A program made the position numbers and the translations under genes. Below are positions 46,581 to 60,140 of a stretch of DNA of 64,000 nt, piece by piece. The DNA is from Meconema thalassinum. Lineage: Eukaryota; Arthropoda; Insecta; Orthoptera; Tettigoniidae. The notes under the pieces were generated by a model, which ran no database searches, was not told the origin of the DNA, and saw only the letters and a program-made list of their open reading frames with translations. The stretch spans positions 982,078,482-982,142,481 of the forward strand of contig OX336389.2 of the NCBI GenBank assembly GCA_946902985.2, given 5' to 3'. Position 1 is the stretch's first letter. Each line of letters opens with the position of its first letter.

Positions 46581-46689
46581 CGAGGAGCATCGCTCTTTCA
46601 AATGATAAAAACCCCATTGTCCTCAGAATTACGGTTTACGGGCTGCTAAAAACATTTGGCATAGCCCTTGTACAAGTCTGAGTCAGCGA

Positions 46690-48985
46690 GGATGTTAGAT
46701 ATGAACGTTGTGAAGCTGATGGAGATGGCTTACTAAATACATGGAAGGGAAACAGAGCTGACGATAATATGTGGATTACTGGAGTGACATAGGAGTACCG
46801 CAGTGATTTAAGAAGTGGATCACTGCAACTACATTATGGACCACATAATTGGAGCCTGGAGTCGACAATAGTTAATTTCCTACACCAACTTGGAAATTTA
46901 ATGGTATCAACAAATACATAAATTAGCACAATGAGGTCCAACCACGAGACCTTCAAGAGAGTTGCCGTTAGAAGAGAGTTATCGACAGTTCTATCTAGAA
47001 CCGAAGCGAGACGAGATAACAACGAGTTCCATCTGATATTGAAGACATGCAGAGCCAAAGACCGACAGATCACCCGACAACTCGACATCAAATCCAGGAA
47101 AGGCGAGGATGGAGACATCTTTAGCTGGAAGGAGATGCCAGTTCGAGCAGATCAATTTTCATCAGGTTTGGAAATGCAGAATATCCACACGGCAGAAGGT
47201 AGACGAACAACTTGTTCTATTCTAGTAGTTTGATAATGTTTGTGGATTATTTTGATCATGACCATCGTCTAGGAAAGATCTATTTCTTTTAGATTCCCTA
47301 TCTATTTATTAATTTGGAGTTTATTGCATGAAGTTTTGATGCTTTCGGTATTTTAGTAATTTTTTGATTTTTCAGCGATTTTATTTAAATTTGTGTAGGA
47401 TTTCTTTTTTATTCGAAGATTGGGACATTTTATAGACAAAGTTTAGACATATTTAGGATCAGATATGGTGTTATTCGATTTTATTAAGGTTGGATTTCCG
47501 AGATTTGATAGATCTTGAGGTCAGGATTTGTTAATTAGACTGATACTTTAGATTTGAATTGGATTTATTCCAACAGCCAATGAGGAACATTTTAGTATGA
47601 TAATGACGAGGCATTATTCATTTCTAGACAACATATATCGTGAATTTATAAAGTTTTGACACCTCTAGAAGTATGCCACCCCTACAATGAATATGTTATA
47701 ATTCATTTTTTGTGACGCAAGAAGTAAGTGTACTTCTTATTTAAGAAAGATCAGAGAGGAGAGACAAGTAATGTATTATTATTACGTATGAGGTAAATAG
47801 GCAGATTTTCAAGATCAACAATTGTAATTTGATATCGTAGTATGTGGTATTTTAGAGGAAACGAAGCACAGCATTGTTAAAGTGAGAACAGCTGATTGGT
47901 GAGAACAGCTGATTGATGAAGTCAGATGTTATTGACGTAAGCACGATGGTTTAAGTAGACAGTATTTATGTTTTATTCTACTATTATGTAAAGGAATATT
48001 ATGGTAAAGATTCTTATTGATCAATGCGACAATAAGATTGAATATAGAATGTTATAAAGAATTTCGTGCTAGTACAGTATATTGAAGATTTATGAGTCGG
48101 TGAGGATGTTATTGTAAAGAGAAAGTACCGGCGATATTGGTAAAGGTTTTAGTAAGGCTTTATGAAGTCTACATGTAATTTATGTGATGTTATCAACGTT
48201 TTGGAAAGTGAATGATGCTTTATTGAAGTAATGGCTAATCAGAGTATAAGATCTATTGTAGTACCACTATGATTGATAGCAAATTTAGATCAAGGAAGGA
48301 TGCTTTATGGAACATTATATACGAGTAATTATTAACTTATTTTATCAAAGATATGACAATATATAACTTAAATTAACTTGATTGTTTGATCAGAAGTTAA
48401 TGGATATGATAGGAAACACCGGAGACTGATGTGAGTAATTTATGGCAATGTAAGAGTATAGTAGAGACTATAATATGATAGAGAGTTGATAAGAGCATTG
48501 ACGAGTGTTTCTTAGCTTCAGAGTATGTAAATAGCGTAGATAAAGTGATAGTTGTTTATGAAAAGTATAGAAATAGTTAATTATAGAAAAGAGATAGGAT
48601 TAAGGAATTAATGATGTATACCGGTATACAGTATTTCAAGTTGTATTAGTAAAGTGAGTTAAGCTTAATATTCTACGGCGTGGAGATGTCAGCTGTTGAC
48701 ATGATTTGATTATTATAAGACAAGATATAGAAGACGGATTTTTGTTTAAAACTCCTTAATTAGGATTGTTTGAGAAGATCATAGACCGAATTCACGGTTA
48801 TTAAGTTTATTTATTTTGAGAGTATAACATTATTATTTTTTATTTACTCTACGATTTAGGAGGCTTTATTTTTAATGTATTTATGTTTATTAGTTAATAA
48901 ATATTAGCAGATACTGGTTAGATTGCCTGTTCCATTTTATATTAATCAACGAATTCTTCATTTCATAGCACAGTTACGAGTGTAC
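46690..48985 (+). repeat. Long AT-rich LTR, copy B (left end truncated or unclear)
   Basis: Its end matches copies A and C (AATAAATATTAGCAGATACTGG at 48896). Directly after the end is GGCGCCCAATC (49001-49011), a good gypsy-type primer-binding site for lysine tRNA. The left part (46730-47230) resembles 57600-58100 of copy C (words such as CATGGAAGG, AGTGACATAGGAG, GTTGCCGTTAGAAG), with a 100-codon open frame at 46931-47233 that is Arg-rich. I infer the same family of very long LTRs as at 68-3265 but a different subfamily. Confidence 0.6.
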
Positions 48986-48998
48986 TGTTAGAGTAGTT

Positions 48999-49646
48999 AT
49001 AGGCGCCCAATCATTTTTCCACAGCAATCACACCCCGAGTCTTCTAGAATCTCACTCTCCTTGTGTACAGTAGATAGATGTGAACCCAAGTAGTACATTC
49101 GTCTTTTAGTGAAAATATGTATGAGTAATAGTTCCTTCACTTCGCCAGCCAGCAGGGAACAGTTGGTTTGTCTAGCTGGGGATCAACGTCCTGTGCGATC
49201 CTCTCCATCTTCGAATAATGGTTGGTAGTTATGTGAATTCGGGTACATGGGAATAAGGTTTAATTGCCTATACCCAACGTGGGGATCGACTATGTCTAAA
49301 TGGAGGACCTACGTGGAGCTTCGACAGTTTGTGGGGCTCGACTATGTTTGTTATAACAGCTGATGGCTAATTTTAGGTCATGTCACTGTAAATTTGAATT
49401 GTAAATGTAATTGTTGTTATTGTTGGTAAATGTAAAATGTCGTGATTGAATGAAGAAGTTCGGATGTAAGTCAGAATAGGTGATTTTGGATCACAGGGGG
49501 GAAATAATAATTATAAGGACAAACATAGTTATAAGGTAGTATAGTATTGTCGTAAAATTTTTCAATAGACTTTGTTAGAAAATGGTCACTCAAAGTATCC
49601 AAATTATTGTCGTTGGTGATGTTTCTCTGTTTTTCTCCAAGAGGAA
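48999..49646 (+). other. Leader of LTR copy B element with primer-binding site
   Basis: Begins with the GGCGCCCAATC binding site. Words such as GTCTAGCTGGGGATCAACG and GTGAATTCGGGTACATGG recur, diverged, at about 60315-60400 after LTR copy C. No coding sequence until 49647. Confidence 0.55.
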
Positions 49647-49890
49647 ATGTCTACTGTAGATATGGAGATGATTCGTGCCTTACTGAAGGACATTCAGGAA
49701 AGTCAGGTGGCCATCACAACTGAAGTTGAGTCATTGCAAAAATCAGCTAAGGAAAATGCAAAGACAATGAAAGAAGAGGGTAATCGCCATGTTGAATTGG
49801 ATACAGATAGTTTAACCGCAGAAATGACACAAATGAAGATAGTTAACAGAAACAATGTTACACTGTTGAAAACTGAGTGTAGGGAAAACA
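49647..49890 (+). pseudogene. gag: Start of a coiled-coil gag, truncated
   Basis: About 80 codons from ATG at 49647 are Glu/Lys-rich with heptads (MEMIRALLKDIQESQVAI, LQKSAKENAKTMKEEGNRH) and predict a coiled coil, as in the N-terminus of the gag at 3705. Position and style support a gag of the same superfamily. It ends near 49890 where minus-strand LINE sequence starts, so the capsid and everything after it are lost. Confidence 0.65.
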
Positions 49891-51248
49891 TGACTTCACA
49901 CCGCCGTGGTGAAAGCTGTCCAGTTTGACAAGTACTGTCTTACGTGCCGAACCATATGCTACACTGCCATAATCTAGTCGTGATAAAATAAGTGCCGTAG
50001 AAAAACGTAGGAGCACCTTATTACAGGCAGTTTTCAAACACCACACGTGTGGCTCCCACGTTAACTTCTGACCGAAAAGGAGCCCAAGAAACCGGTACGT
50101 AGCAACAACAGGTAGAGCTTCATTAACCAGATAAAGCTCAGGATCGGGATGGAGAGTGCGCTTTCGGCAGAAATGGACAACCGAGGTCTTAACGGTTGAG
50201 AACCGAAAGCCATGTGGTAGTGTCCAGCATTCCACTCTCCGAACAGCTTGTTGTAGCTGCCATTCTGCAACTGCCATATTTTGTGCACTATAATGTAGAC
50301 CGAAATCGTCTACGTACATATAGCGAAGGTACAACTGCCGAACCAGCAGCAGTTACTATACCGTTATATGGCAAACGTAAATAAAGTTACACTAAGTACC
50401 GATCCCTGTGGGACACATCTTCCTGTACGTGATATTGCGAATATGCCCTGCCTATCCAGACACGGAATAGACGAAGGGACAAAAAATTCGCAATAAATAC
50501 CGGCAAGTTACCTCGGAATTTCCATTGATGCAGGGTAGAGAGGATGCCGTAACGCCAAATGGTGTCATAGACCTTCTCGAGGTAAAAGAAAACAGAGACT
50601 AGGTGCTGTTTCCGGAGAAAAGCGTCTTGTATGGCGGTCTCCAGTCGTACTAGATGGTCGTAGGTACACAGAGACAGCCTGAAACCGCACTGGTATTCAA
50701 ACAGGAGCCCTCGATTCTCCAGAACCCACACCAGCCGCCGATTGACCATCCTCTCAACGAGCTTGCACAGAACATTTGTAAGACAAATTGGCCTGTAACT
50801 CCCTGTCAAATTGGGATTTTTATCTGGCTTGAGGATAGGTATAAATATACCTTCCTGCCATTGCGTTGGAAACACACCTTCCAACCAGATGCGATTAAAC
50901 ACCCTGAGCAAATAAAGAATGCTCTCATCGTTAAGGTGCTTAAGCATCTGCTTGTGGATATTATCCGGGCCGGGAGACGTGTCCTTGCTCCGCGGAGTTC
51001 CCACTCCGTGAAGGGCGCGTTGTACTCCTCAGAAACGCGGGAAGCAAAACAGAGCTAGGAGCATTCTGCCTCGCGCTTCAAAGCCACGAAATCTGGATCA
51101 TAGTTATCGGAACGGGGTATATCCGCAAAATACGATGCGATATGGTTTGCAACGCGATAAGGATCTGTAACCAATTCATTATCAATGGAAATTCCCGGTA
51201 TATTACTCGATGTCTGGCTTCCTGAAATGCGTCTATTATATTTTAATG
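49890..51248 (-). pseudogene. LINE reverse transcriptase (third piece)
   Basis: Minus strand: YFADIPRSDNYDPDF (about 51120) leads into the RT. Then DTSPGPDNIHKQMLKHL, IFIPILKPDKNPNLTGSYRP and CLTNVLCKLVERMVNRRL (50700-50990), FYLEKVYDTIWRYGIL (50580; the usual FLDLEKAYD is changed), then YMYVDDFGLHYS (about 50310, YVDD active site), KTSVVHFCRKRTL, and TYRFLGLLFGQKLTWEPHV near 50080. Similarity ends with LDYGSVAYGSARK and a few codons more. A frame break lies between 50387 and 50334, and a stop precedes LCFASRVSEE at 51057. Confidence 0.85.
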
Positions 51249-51433
51249 TAGCACATTATAGAACTTTAATGTGCACACACATTTGAATGTATATGGTAAC
51301 ACATAAAAACAAACTACAACTGACATCGTCACAGAGTAACATCATCTCCTCAGGAGTCTAGACTCTCCGCCAAAGTTCCAAAGATGACATAACTAGATCC
51401 CTCACTTATAAAAATAAAGGAACTATTCATATT

Positions 51434-54400
51434 TCATTTGAACACATAGTCTTGCAGATACCGAGGAGGTCGCCTGTCTCTGGCTGATCTTAAATAATTA
51501 TCAGCAGGTGGTGGTGGAAGGCTGTTTTGATCAGGGCGTTCATCTGGTTGCAGGATGGTCTGCCTCGTATCATCTGAAGTGTGGGTTGCAGGAGGTATAT
51601 CATCATTATCTTGTCTTTGTTGGAGCAAAATTGACATGCTTATCTTTCTTTGGCACAAGAATCGATAATAACTGGTCAACATGAAGCTTTAAAATTCGTC
51701 CAGAATCTAATTTTACATCATAGTGGCGCTGACCGAGTTTAGTTTGTATAACACCAAAATGCCAAATACCACGGGTTTACTGGTGAATCCGGACTTGCAC
51801 TCTCTCCCCCACTTTGAAAGAGCGAACAGGGGGAGAGAAACTGGACGTGGTCAAGCTCTTTTGGTTTGGATGTAGAGCATCCAACTGGATACAAAGCCGA
51901 CGTTTCAAATATAGTTCAGCTGGAGACTGTCCACATGTCAATGGCGTTGCTCTGTATTGAAACAAGATGTTCTGTAACTTAGTCGATAATGGTGCTGTGT
52001 CATTTACAGCAGCACGAAGTCGTCTCTTCAAAGTTTGTATGTTTCTCTCGGCTAGTCCATTGGCTGCTGGGTGCCCTGGTGCAATATATTTCTGAAAAAT
52101 CCCTCTCTCCGTGCAATAGGATCTGAATATATCACTCGTGAAGATAGTGGCATTATCTGACACAAGGACATTCGGGTACCCATGTACGGTAAAGATATTG
52201 TCAAGAAGATTGGTAGTAGTTGCAGTGGATGGAGCGTCATCACTATTCGGACTTCGACCCACTTGGATTTTGCGTCAACACACATCAAGAAATGCTGGTT
52301 AGCAAATGGTCCTGCATAGTCAATGTGTATGCGTTCCCAATTTTCTTCTGGTTCTTCCCAGGGGTGTATTGGAGCTTTTGGTGGATTTGAACGAGTCTGC
52401 GCGCACTCTTCACAAGATTTGACAAGCTTCTCAATGTCTTTGTCTAATTGCGGCCAGTAGACATATCGTCTTGCTAGCTGTTTCGTTTTAACAATGCCGA
52501 GGTGTGTTAAATGTAACTCTTCCAAAATGTTTCTTTGTAGTTTATTTGCGATAACAATTCAGCCTTGACGGAATAGAATACCATTTACAACTGTATATGG
52601 CTCATCCAAGGATTGAGTTTGAAGACGTTGGCTCTAAGTTCTGGGTCTAACATTGTCTGATCACGGATAGTTTCGTACGTAATGTCTTCACTTGACACTT
52701 GAAGAATCGTTTCAGCACAGAGTTGTGAAACTTCTGCATTTATTGATGTTTCAATGTTTGGCGAGGTAGATGCAACAGGGACTCGGGATAGGCAATCGAC
52801 ATTTTCGTTATCTCTACCCTTTTACACTGTGCCTTTGTAGTCAAAACCGGAGAGAAACGATGCATAACTTAGGAGCCTTGCGAATGTCAATTGTGGCAGG
52901 CCCTTGTTCTGATGAAATATACGAGACAGAGGTTCATTGTCCGTCACAAGTATGAAATGTCTTGCAAAAATATAGTTGTAGAGGTGTGTTGTGGCAAAAA
53001 TTATTTCCAGCGCTTCCCGGTAATGCTGACTGTAAATATATTCTGCTGGTGTTTTGGCACGAGATGCATAGGCGATGGGTCTTTCTTGGCCATCCATCTC
53101 ATGACTTAATACTGCTCCAACACCAGTAGGACTGGCATCGGTTGACAAGATGATAGGCAGTGATAGGTTGAATGGGCTAAGGACACGTTAACTATATAAA
53201 TCGGACTTGAGATTCAAGAAAGCTGCTTCTCAGGCTGCAGACCAGAAAAACCGTTCACCTTTCCGCAATAACTGCCGTAATGGGTGTGACTAAGTTGAAA
53301 AATTAGGAATAAACTTTGTGTAATACGTTACCATACCAAGGAAGCGTATCACTTCGTCAATGTTTTAAGGACGCGGAATTTGCGACACAGCTTGAACTTC
53401 CTCTGGTGACTTGCGGATCTCATTATATGATACAATATGTCCTAGGTAGTCTATGATTTCCTTGAAGGATGAGCATTTGCTTTTGTTCAAATGAAGATTA
53501 TTTTGAAAGGCGCTCTAGGCAGGCTATTAAGTTCTTGGTGCATTCCATGTATTGTGATGTCGTCAAAATAAGCTTCAGCTTTGGAAGACTATGAAGGATC
53601 TGTGAATATCCTATTAAATTCTGAGGGGGCAGTTTTGATGCCAAAACTCAGTCGGTGCATCCTGAAGATTCCTTTGTGAGTGGATATAGTTTGGATCTTA
53701 CTACCTTCTTCATCAACTTTCAGATGTAAGTATGCCTTGTATAAGTCTAACATGCAGAAAAATTTACAGTTTCTAAGGCTATGTAGAACATCATTAACTG
53801 GTCTTATGGAATGGTTTGCAGAAATCAGTTTTGAATTCACTCCACATTTGTAGTTGACACATAACCTAACTCCCCCATCCGGTTTTGGGATATCAACAAG
53901 AGGCGATCCCCAATCACTTAAAGCTGTGGGAGAAATAACTCCTTCTGATTCCAATGAAGCGAGTACCGATTGGACGCGTTTCTGAAGAACAAAAGGGACA
54001 TCACGTTCATGATTGAAGACAGGTTTCATCCTCTCTCTGAGTTGCAGTTTTACTTCAATATTGGGAACGCATCCATTTTTTTCTTCAAGGATTGTACTAT
54101 ACTTATGTAATATATTTTGAATTGACTGCACTTTGTTGACAGATTCAGAGTGAAGTGATTGATTTGTGTCTTTATCAATTTCCTTCCGATCAAGGCCGAG
54201 GCCTCTGATCCAAACACGATCAAGCAATGTGGCATGGCCTTGCGGAACTACAAAAAATCTGCAACAATTTCTGTACCTTTGTATGCTACTGTGACAAGTT
54301 TTCCTCTGGGTTTGATAACATGATCAGAATATGATCGAAAACAGACATTTGTTGGCTGCAGCGGCAAACCAACACCCAAGGCTGAACATTCGTTCTCTGA

Positions 54401-54649
54401 GATGAGTGAATATTTTGCTCCCGTGTCGACTTCAAATCTTCGTGATTTATTGTTGAGTTTAACAGTGATAAAATATTTATCCAATTCTTGTCTTACGTCA
54501 AACAGATCTTCGATGCATTCCAGTTGTCCTAACCCGAAATTGATTTCGTGGTGGTCATGCAAGTTGTCATCTACGTTCTCAGTTGCAATGTTGTGTGTAT
54601 GTGACTGTTGAAGAAGTGTAGTGATAGAAACTTTTGCAACATGTCCCAC
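51434..54649 (-). pseudogene. pol: Pol of the compact gypsy
   Basis: Minus strand. Protease with FEVDTGAKYSLIS (about 54430). RT from 54227: GGVRLCVNYKCGVNSKL, FFCMLDLYKAYLHLKV (catalytic Asp), RLSFGIKTAPSEFNR, and YFDDI in shifted frame near 53560. RNase H (53148-52822): MSTDASPTGVGAVL, FILVTDNEPLSRIF. Integrase (52525-51777): HLTHLGIVKTKQLARRYVYW, CEECAQTRSNPP, WERIHIDYAGPF (Asp), NVLVSDNATIFTSD (Asp), ANGLAERNIQTLK (Glu). The C-terminal tail RSARDRRPPRYLQDYVFK (51434) is common in such elements. Breaks: near 54240, 53590 (stop), 53150-53580 (degraded), 52800-52530, 52255 and 51775. Confidence 0.88.
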
Positions 54650-54650
54650 T

Positions 54651-55572
54651 TTACTACATGACCTACATTTAAGAGAGTTTCTGTTTGTGCGACAATCTCT
54701 TGACCTGTGGTTTGAATTTCCACAATATAGGCATAATCTATCAATACCTAGTGTTCTATAATTGACAGAACTACGGCGGCGCCTGGACTGTTAACGTGAG
54801 TGAGAGCCTGGGCTAGGCTGTTGAACAAAACGTTACTAAGTATCACTGCTATACTGATTCATACTGCGGTCAATATATGAACCTGTGGCTTTTGTTACTT
54901 TGTTTGTGTCCTCTACAGTGTCTGTCGGTGCAGTGAGCTGTTTTGACAGTAGATTACTCTCAAACCACGATGCTTCCAAGGCTATATCCTTCTTCAGGAG
55001 ATCATCAAATTTTGTGTCATTACACTAAAGAAGTTTCTCTCTGATCCAATAACGTCGCAAGCCGCGTATAAGTTGTGCTCGAAGAAAAACATCCGCGATT
55101 GAAATTCTGGCGTCACATGTACACTGAATATAAAAGTCACAATCTAGTAAGTGGCTTCTAAGAGTTGAAACAAATCCTGCAATATTTTTACTTTCTTTTT
55201 GATTGACGTTCAAATAATTGTGTTGGGAAACCACGGTTGAGACTTGAGGTCACTATAACCGAGATACTTTATTGGTTTATCAGGACCTAAAAATGCAGAG
55301 ATATTGTTATAATGAATTGCCCCTATTGACTTACACAAGAGTTGAGCTTTCTTTGTTGAGTCGGTGGCATTGTTGAAGTTTGTGTAGTTCTCAAATCGTT
55401 CTAAGTTCGACACAAATTTTTCCTTTTCAGCATCAATATTTTCAAAAGGTATGATGTTAGTGGCTTGAAGGATTGTGACGGACTGGTGAACTTGATACCT
55501 TTCAAGTAACTTCTCTTGAAAATCGGTAAAAATGTTCAGTAATTGTTGAAACTGGTTTGCGTCCATCTTCAC
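54651..55572 (-). pseudogene. gag: Gag of the compact gypsy
   Basis: Begins at ATG 55572 (MKMDANQFQQLLN). Capsid-like helices (LLCKSIGAIHYNNISAFLG; IAGFVSTLRSHLLDCDF) appear in two frames with a break near 55230. Zinc knuckles CLYCGNSNHRSRDC and CRSCSKVGHV lie at about 54740 and 54665, just before protease. Such CCHC boxes bind the genomic RNA. Stops and shifts occur near 55025 and 54790. Confidence 0.8.
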
Positions 55573-56123
55573 GAAACGTGGAAATAATTTTAAAAATCAC
55601 GGTTCAAATATAATGAAATGTTTCAAGATAACCGATTTAAATTAAAACACACTGGGTAGTGATCGATAAACGAATATTGTCCTGGGCTTGGGGAAAAATA
55701 ATATTTGCATAACCTCAAAGTTCAAACTGCGATAAATAATATTATTTTGAATATGTGGCATGCAGGCACACGCAGCTGAATATATGATGAGTTGCTTAGG
55801 ATCGCTTACAAGTACTCTGTGTAAATTTCATGTTGATTTACTGATTCTTGATGTTACTCACGTGGATGTTGAAATAAACCTGACGTAAATACTTCAATGA
55901 TATAGGCTATATATATATGTACCGGTGAATCAAGTCCTAAGGTCACCGACTGTTATATTTTTTTTAATATTGCACATTATAGCACTTAAATGTGCACACA
56001 CATTTGAATCTATATGGTAACACATAAAAACAAACTACAACTGACATCGTCACAGAGTAACATCATCTCCTCAGAATAAAAGAGTTGACACTCCATCAAA
56101 GTTCCAAAGATGACATAACTAGA

Positions 56124-56589
56124 CACATAATAGCGTCGTAGTTTAGTCCACACATGGAAGGAGGGGATATGTGCCGTGATAGACGACACATACCGTTCCC
56201 ATGATTGTTTCTTACTCTGGCGGATAAGAATCCGTGCTATGGCAAAAAATTCTTAAACGCCACCAAATTGGCCATGGTTGGGCACCGACAATAGCGCTTA
56301 TGGGCTCGACGACGGTCTCTTATTACCGATGCAATATCCTCAGTCCACCAGGGTATGAGTTTGCGACGAGGAGTTCCAGAAAAGAATGGAATGGATTCCT
56401 CGGCGACAGCAAAGACCACGTCAGAGAAGTGCTGTAACTCGTCATCGACGCTCCTACACCGAAGATCATCGAACACAGCTCGTTCTTTAAACGAGGGTCA
56501 ATTTGCCCGCTACTAGGGAACTCCACACGCTTAAAAGAGTAAGAACGATCGGGAAATGGTCACTGTCACAGAGGTCATCGTGTACGTAC
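56124..56589 (-). pseudogene. LINE endonuclease end and linker (second piece)
   Basis: Read on the minus strand from GTACGTAC (56582-56589): HDDLCDSDHFPIVL (about 56540-56580), the terminal SDH motif of the endonuclease, then RRKLIPWWTEDIASVIRDRR with RAHKRYCRCPTMANLVAFK (56250-56370), the linker seen in Jockey-superfamily ORF2 before RT. Frames change near 56500 and 56240. Confidence 0.85.
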
Positions 56590-59500
56590 TGAACTCGAAT
56601 TCAGCCCAGCTTAGGACTTTGACTGACCCGAGGTTCGAACCGACTTGTGAACCATGGGAGAGAAAAATTGGAAATTTGGAATTAAAATAAATAAATATTT
56701 ATATATGCACTTTAGGAAGTGAATTATACATAATGAAACTATTTTGGAAAATTTCGAAGCATTTTAAGGAATTATTATTTTGGAAATATTCTGGTGAATG
56801 AGATTTTAACCAAGGAAGTGTTGGATCATTCTATGCTGGAAATTGTACAAGGCTTCATGTTAGGCAGCAGAAAACCAGTTTTGGTTAGCTAGGCGACAAT
56901 AACAAAATTATGCAAACGACCCGTTGATAAGAGGCTAGTTCCAGGAGCTTCTATCACGATATTTCAACAGCCAATCAGATTGAGGCACATAAATTTTGTG
57001 GGAATCGCTTTTATATAAATTTGGTATATATAAAGCGAAATGAACACATCTACGGATGTAGAATGCAATGTGGAATTTATTTGGTTAAATAGAAATATAA
57101 ATTATTGGCTAGTAGAGAAACTATGAGTGTGTGTCTATTCAAATGCAGCCGTGCGAGGCTAGGAGGGAAGGCTAGCTTTGGCGCGCGCGCTATCGCGGAG
57201 AAGCGAGCGAGGACTCTTATCCAGCTACTTGAACCGGACGGACGTGTCAGCCACGCGACCAACAGCAGCAGCAGCAGAGCAGCACTTGTATACGATAAAG
57301 AACTACGGAGCACAGGCGAGGAAGTACCGCCAGAAGATCGACCAATCGCCGAGGAAGATATTAGAGGAGCCGGTAAAGTGCAAATGCACTGAATAATCAA
57401 GAGAACAGCATTTTATTTTGTAACAAAATTATCAGAAGAAGACTTCACTAATACAGCGTTAGTCTACAGCAAACCAATAACTACTTACTACAGCTACAGT
57501 ATTGCTACAATATCTATTCTACGGTTCAACAATATAGTCAACATGAACGCAACGATCCTGAGTCAGGGAGGACAAACTCTTTCAACGAAAACTGAGAAGA
57601 TTATTATGAGTAACTAAATCAATGGAAGGAGGTTAGTCTATACCATGGATTGGGAAGTCAGAGTGACTTAGAAGATCGAGAATCAATACATCTATAACTG
57701 CTCAACAACTTGCAGTATTCCAAGATGAATTTCAGTACTACAAGCGAGATATCCATTACCATCAAGGGGAGATATCAACCCAGGACATTCAGATCTACAT
57801 TGATGATGCCACTCTGTTATACGGAGATAAGAAGCAGACGAACGCTTGCAGTCGATTGGACCAAGAGACGCAGATCCCAAGTCGTTGACCGTGAAGCTAG
57901 AAGATTTGCCGTTAGCCGCCACAGCCGAGCAGGAGTGCAGGTGAACACATCACGATCTAGACGGGGTAGCACGCAGCTGTTTCGCACGCGACCGGCAGGA
58001 ACTGGTTTCCAGGGAAGACGTTTCAACGGAACATCGAATACATCTTATGGAGGTATTCTCGACACCAGAAACCATGTCAAAGGTAGAAAAACTGAATGCT
58101 CAAAGATCTGTAGTTTTTCAGTAGTATTTGAAATCCATTAAGGAGTGACCAACTTGATTGTAGATATTCTTATCTTTATCCTATGTTTATTGTAGCTAAA
58201 TTTTGAGATTCATTGTAATTCTTTGATACGTCTTCGTGTGTCGTTTAAGACGTTATTTCATGCATTTTTGACTTAGATATTTCGTTTCACATATTTATTT
58301 TTGAAGGAATCGTTTTAACATACTCACTTTCGAAAGAAACTCGTTTTATAATGGAATGCTTCGATTGTAACGTATTTCGAAGAGAATGCTTCGATAATGA
58401 CATATTTCATTGAAAATCCTTTCAAATTGTAAGAACATTTGAACGTTAAAATTGTTATTAATAGTTACAAATGCGTAACAGCGACAGAATACATTTGTAT
58501 AACATTTTTATAAAGGAGAGCATTATTGTAAAATGCTGTAACATTGTTTATCAGACATTATTATGGCAGAATACAACTGAAACATTTATTTATAACAATA
58601 TGGATGTTATAAAATTCCAATAGCGGAATACAATTTATCTGACAACGATATAGTCTTGGACTATTGTTATTACGAAAGTACACTATAAAATAGGATCATG
58701 GTAGTGACAATTGAGGTCAAATGATGCCTATATTTATTAACAATTAAATTGGAAACATTGTTAAAAAGAAATAATAGACCAGGAGATTTATTAGTCTACC
58801 TGAGGTCTAGCATGTTCTAAAATAAGCTTAAATATAAATAATTCATTTATTTAAATGTACACCAGATGCGTGAGGATATGTATTTATTTTTATTAACTAC
58901 TAAAGACGAGCGAACTACGAGTTAGTATTGTAAACATTTGGTAACGTGGAAAAACAATCTATTATGGAATTAAGTGATCGAAAAGCGCTATTGAAAGAAA
59001 TAAGAAATACTGTGTGAGGTGAATTGTTGTGAGCAAACTGTAATTATTGTTAAAAATGCACGAGGTTTAATAATTCAGAGGAGAGTTGGAGTTAGGAGTG
59101 CATTCTGAACGGTAGTATACAATTGCGTATTTACATAATAAAGTCACTAATTCTTCTACAAGTCTGTAGCAAGATGGGTTTCTTATTGAAGTAATGCCGT
59201 GCGGAGTATTGAAGATTGTTGGTAGTAATGAAAGGTTAGAAGTATGTTATGTTTGGAGCGTAGCAAACGCTATTTGTGAGTATTGTTCGCTGTATTGCGA
59301 GAGAAAGAAATGTATTGCCATGTGGAGCAACGAATTGTTACAGTATGTGTAAAAAGCGCTAACATAAAGGTTAATATTTGTATTGTTTATGTCAGAGAGT
59401 ATCAGTATATGATCTACGAAGTGTTTAGAGATTTATAAGTAGTTTCACATCGCTCTTTATTTTATTGTTTTTATCCATTGACACGACATATTCTAAGCTA

Positions 59501-60140
59501 TATTTAACTTCAGTGTTTGATATCCAAGCTTTATTTATTTTCACTAATTACCAGAGATATCTGAGAATTTATTGTTGTGTGAAACATTGTTCAGAGAACT
59601 GTTATTTAACAGTGACACTATAAGACTGCCAGATCGCGAGTGATAGAGCGAATAGTATTTTTAATACCGTGTTAAACATGGAAAATTGTATATAATGTAT
59701 ATATTTCAACTAAATTTAATTTACATTATTATTATTACCATAGATATTCACGTTTTACACACGTATGTGTATAAGGTAGGGTTTTTGCAGTGTTAACTTA
59801 ATTTTTGATGATTGAACAGCTGATGTAGATCAGACTGCTTCAGTGACGGAGTCACAGGGTGATTATTAATTGCGTAAACATTTTAATAATTTCTAATATA
59901 ATTACATTGTTGTAATGATTCTATTTATGAACATTTATTCTACAGATAGGAGAACTATATGACGTGTGAGATATTTAATTTTAAATTGTTTATATATTTT
60001 ATTGGTGATAGGGAATTTTTGTTTGTGATTTTTGGTAATAAATCCCAGGCACTATTTTTTGTTTGCCTGTTCGTTTTTTATAAATCTGATCACCTTTTCA
60101 TTTTGCAATCGACATGCGATAATACTGCGAATTAGTTACT
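56590..60140 (+). repeat. Long LTR, copy C
   Basis: About 3.5 kb, AT-rich, with a GC-richer island at 57130-57400 (GGCGCGCGCGC at 57180, CAGCAGCAGCAGCAG at 57264) and Arg-rich open frames at 57105-57392 and 57710-58141. Parts resemble copy B (57600-58100 against 46730-47230). The right end, around AATAAATCCCAGGCACTATT and TTTGCCTGTTCG, matches copies A and B more loosely. No pol sequence follows. Confidence 0.55.

Larger units (their letters stand above)
51249..56123 (-). mobile_element. Compact Ty3/gypsy element with about 150-bp LTRs
   Basis: Direct repeats at 51249-51397 and 55970-56123 share GCACATTATAG, GTGCACACACATTTGAAT, GGTAACACATAAAAACAAAC and CAAAGATGACATAACTAGA. Between them, on the minus strand, gag, protease, RT, RNase H and integrase follow gypsy order. 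A purine run (AAGTGAGGGA read on the minus strand, about 51398-51407) sits next to the 3' LTR as the polypurine tract. The element interrupts the Jockey-like LINE. I did not find a clean target duplication or a standard primer-binding site. The small LTRs contrast with the 3-kb LTRs elsewhere in the window. Confidence 0.88.

Noticed and set aside
57105..58141. Arg-rich ORFs in LTR copy C as host genes
   Set aside because: They lie inside an LTR-like block and have weak counterparts in copy B; no domain is visible.
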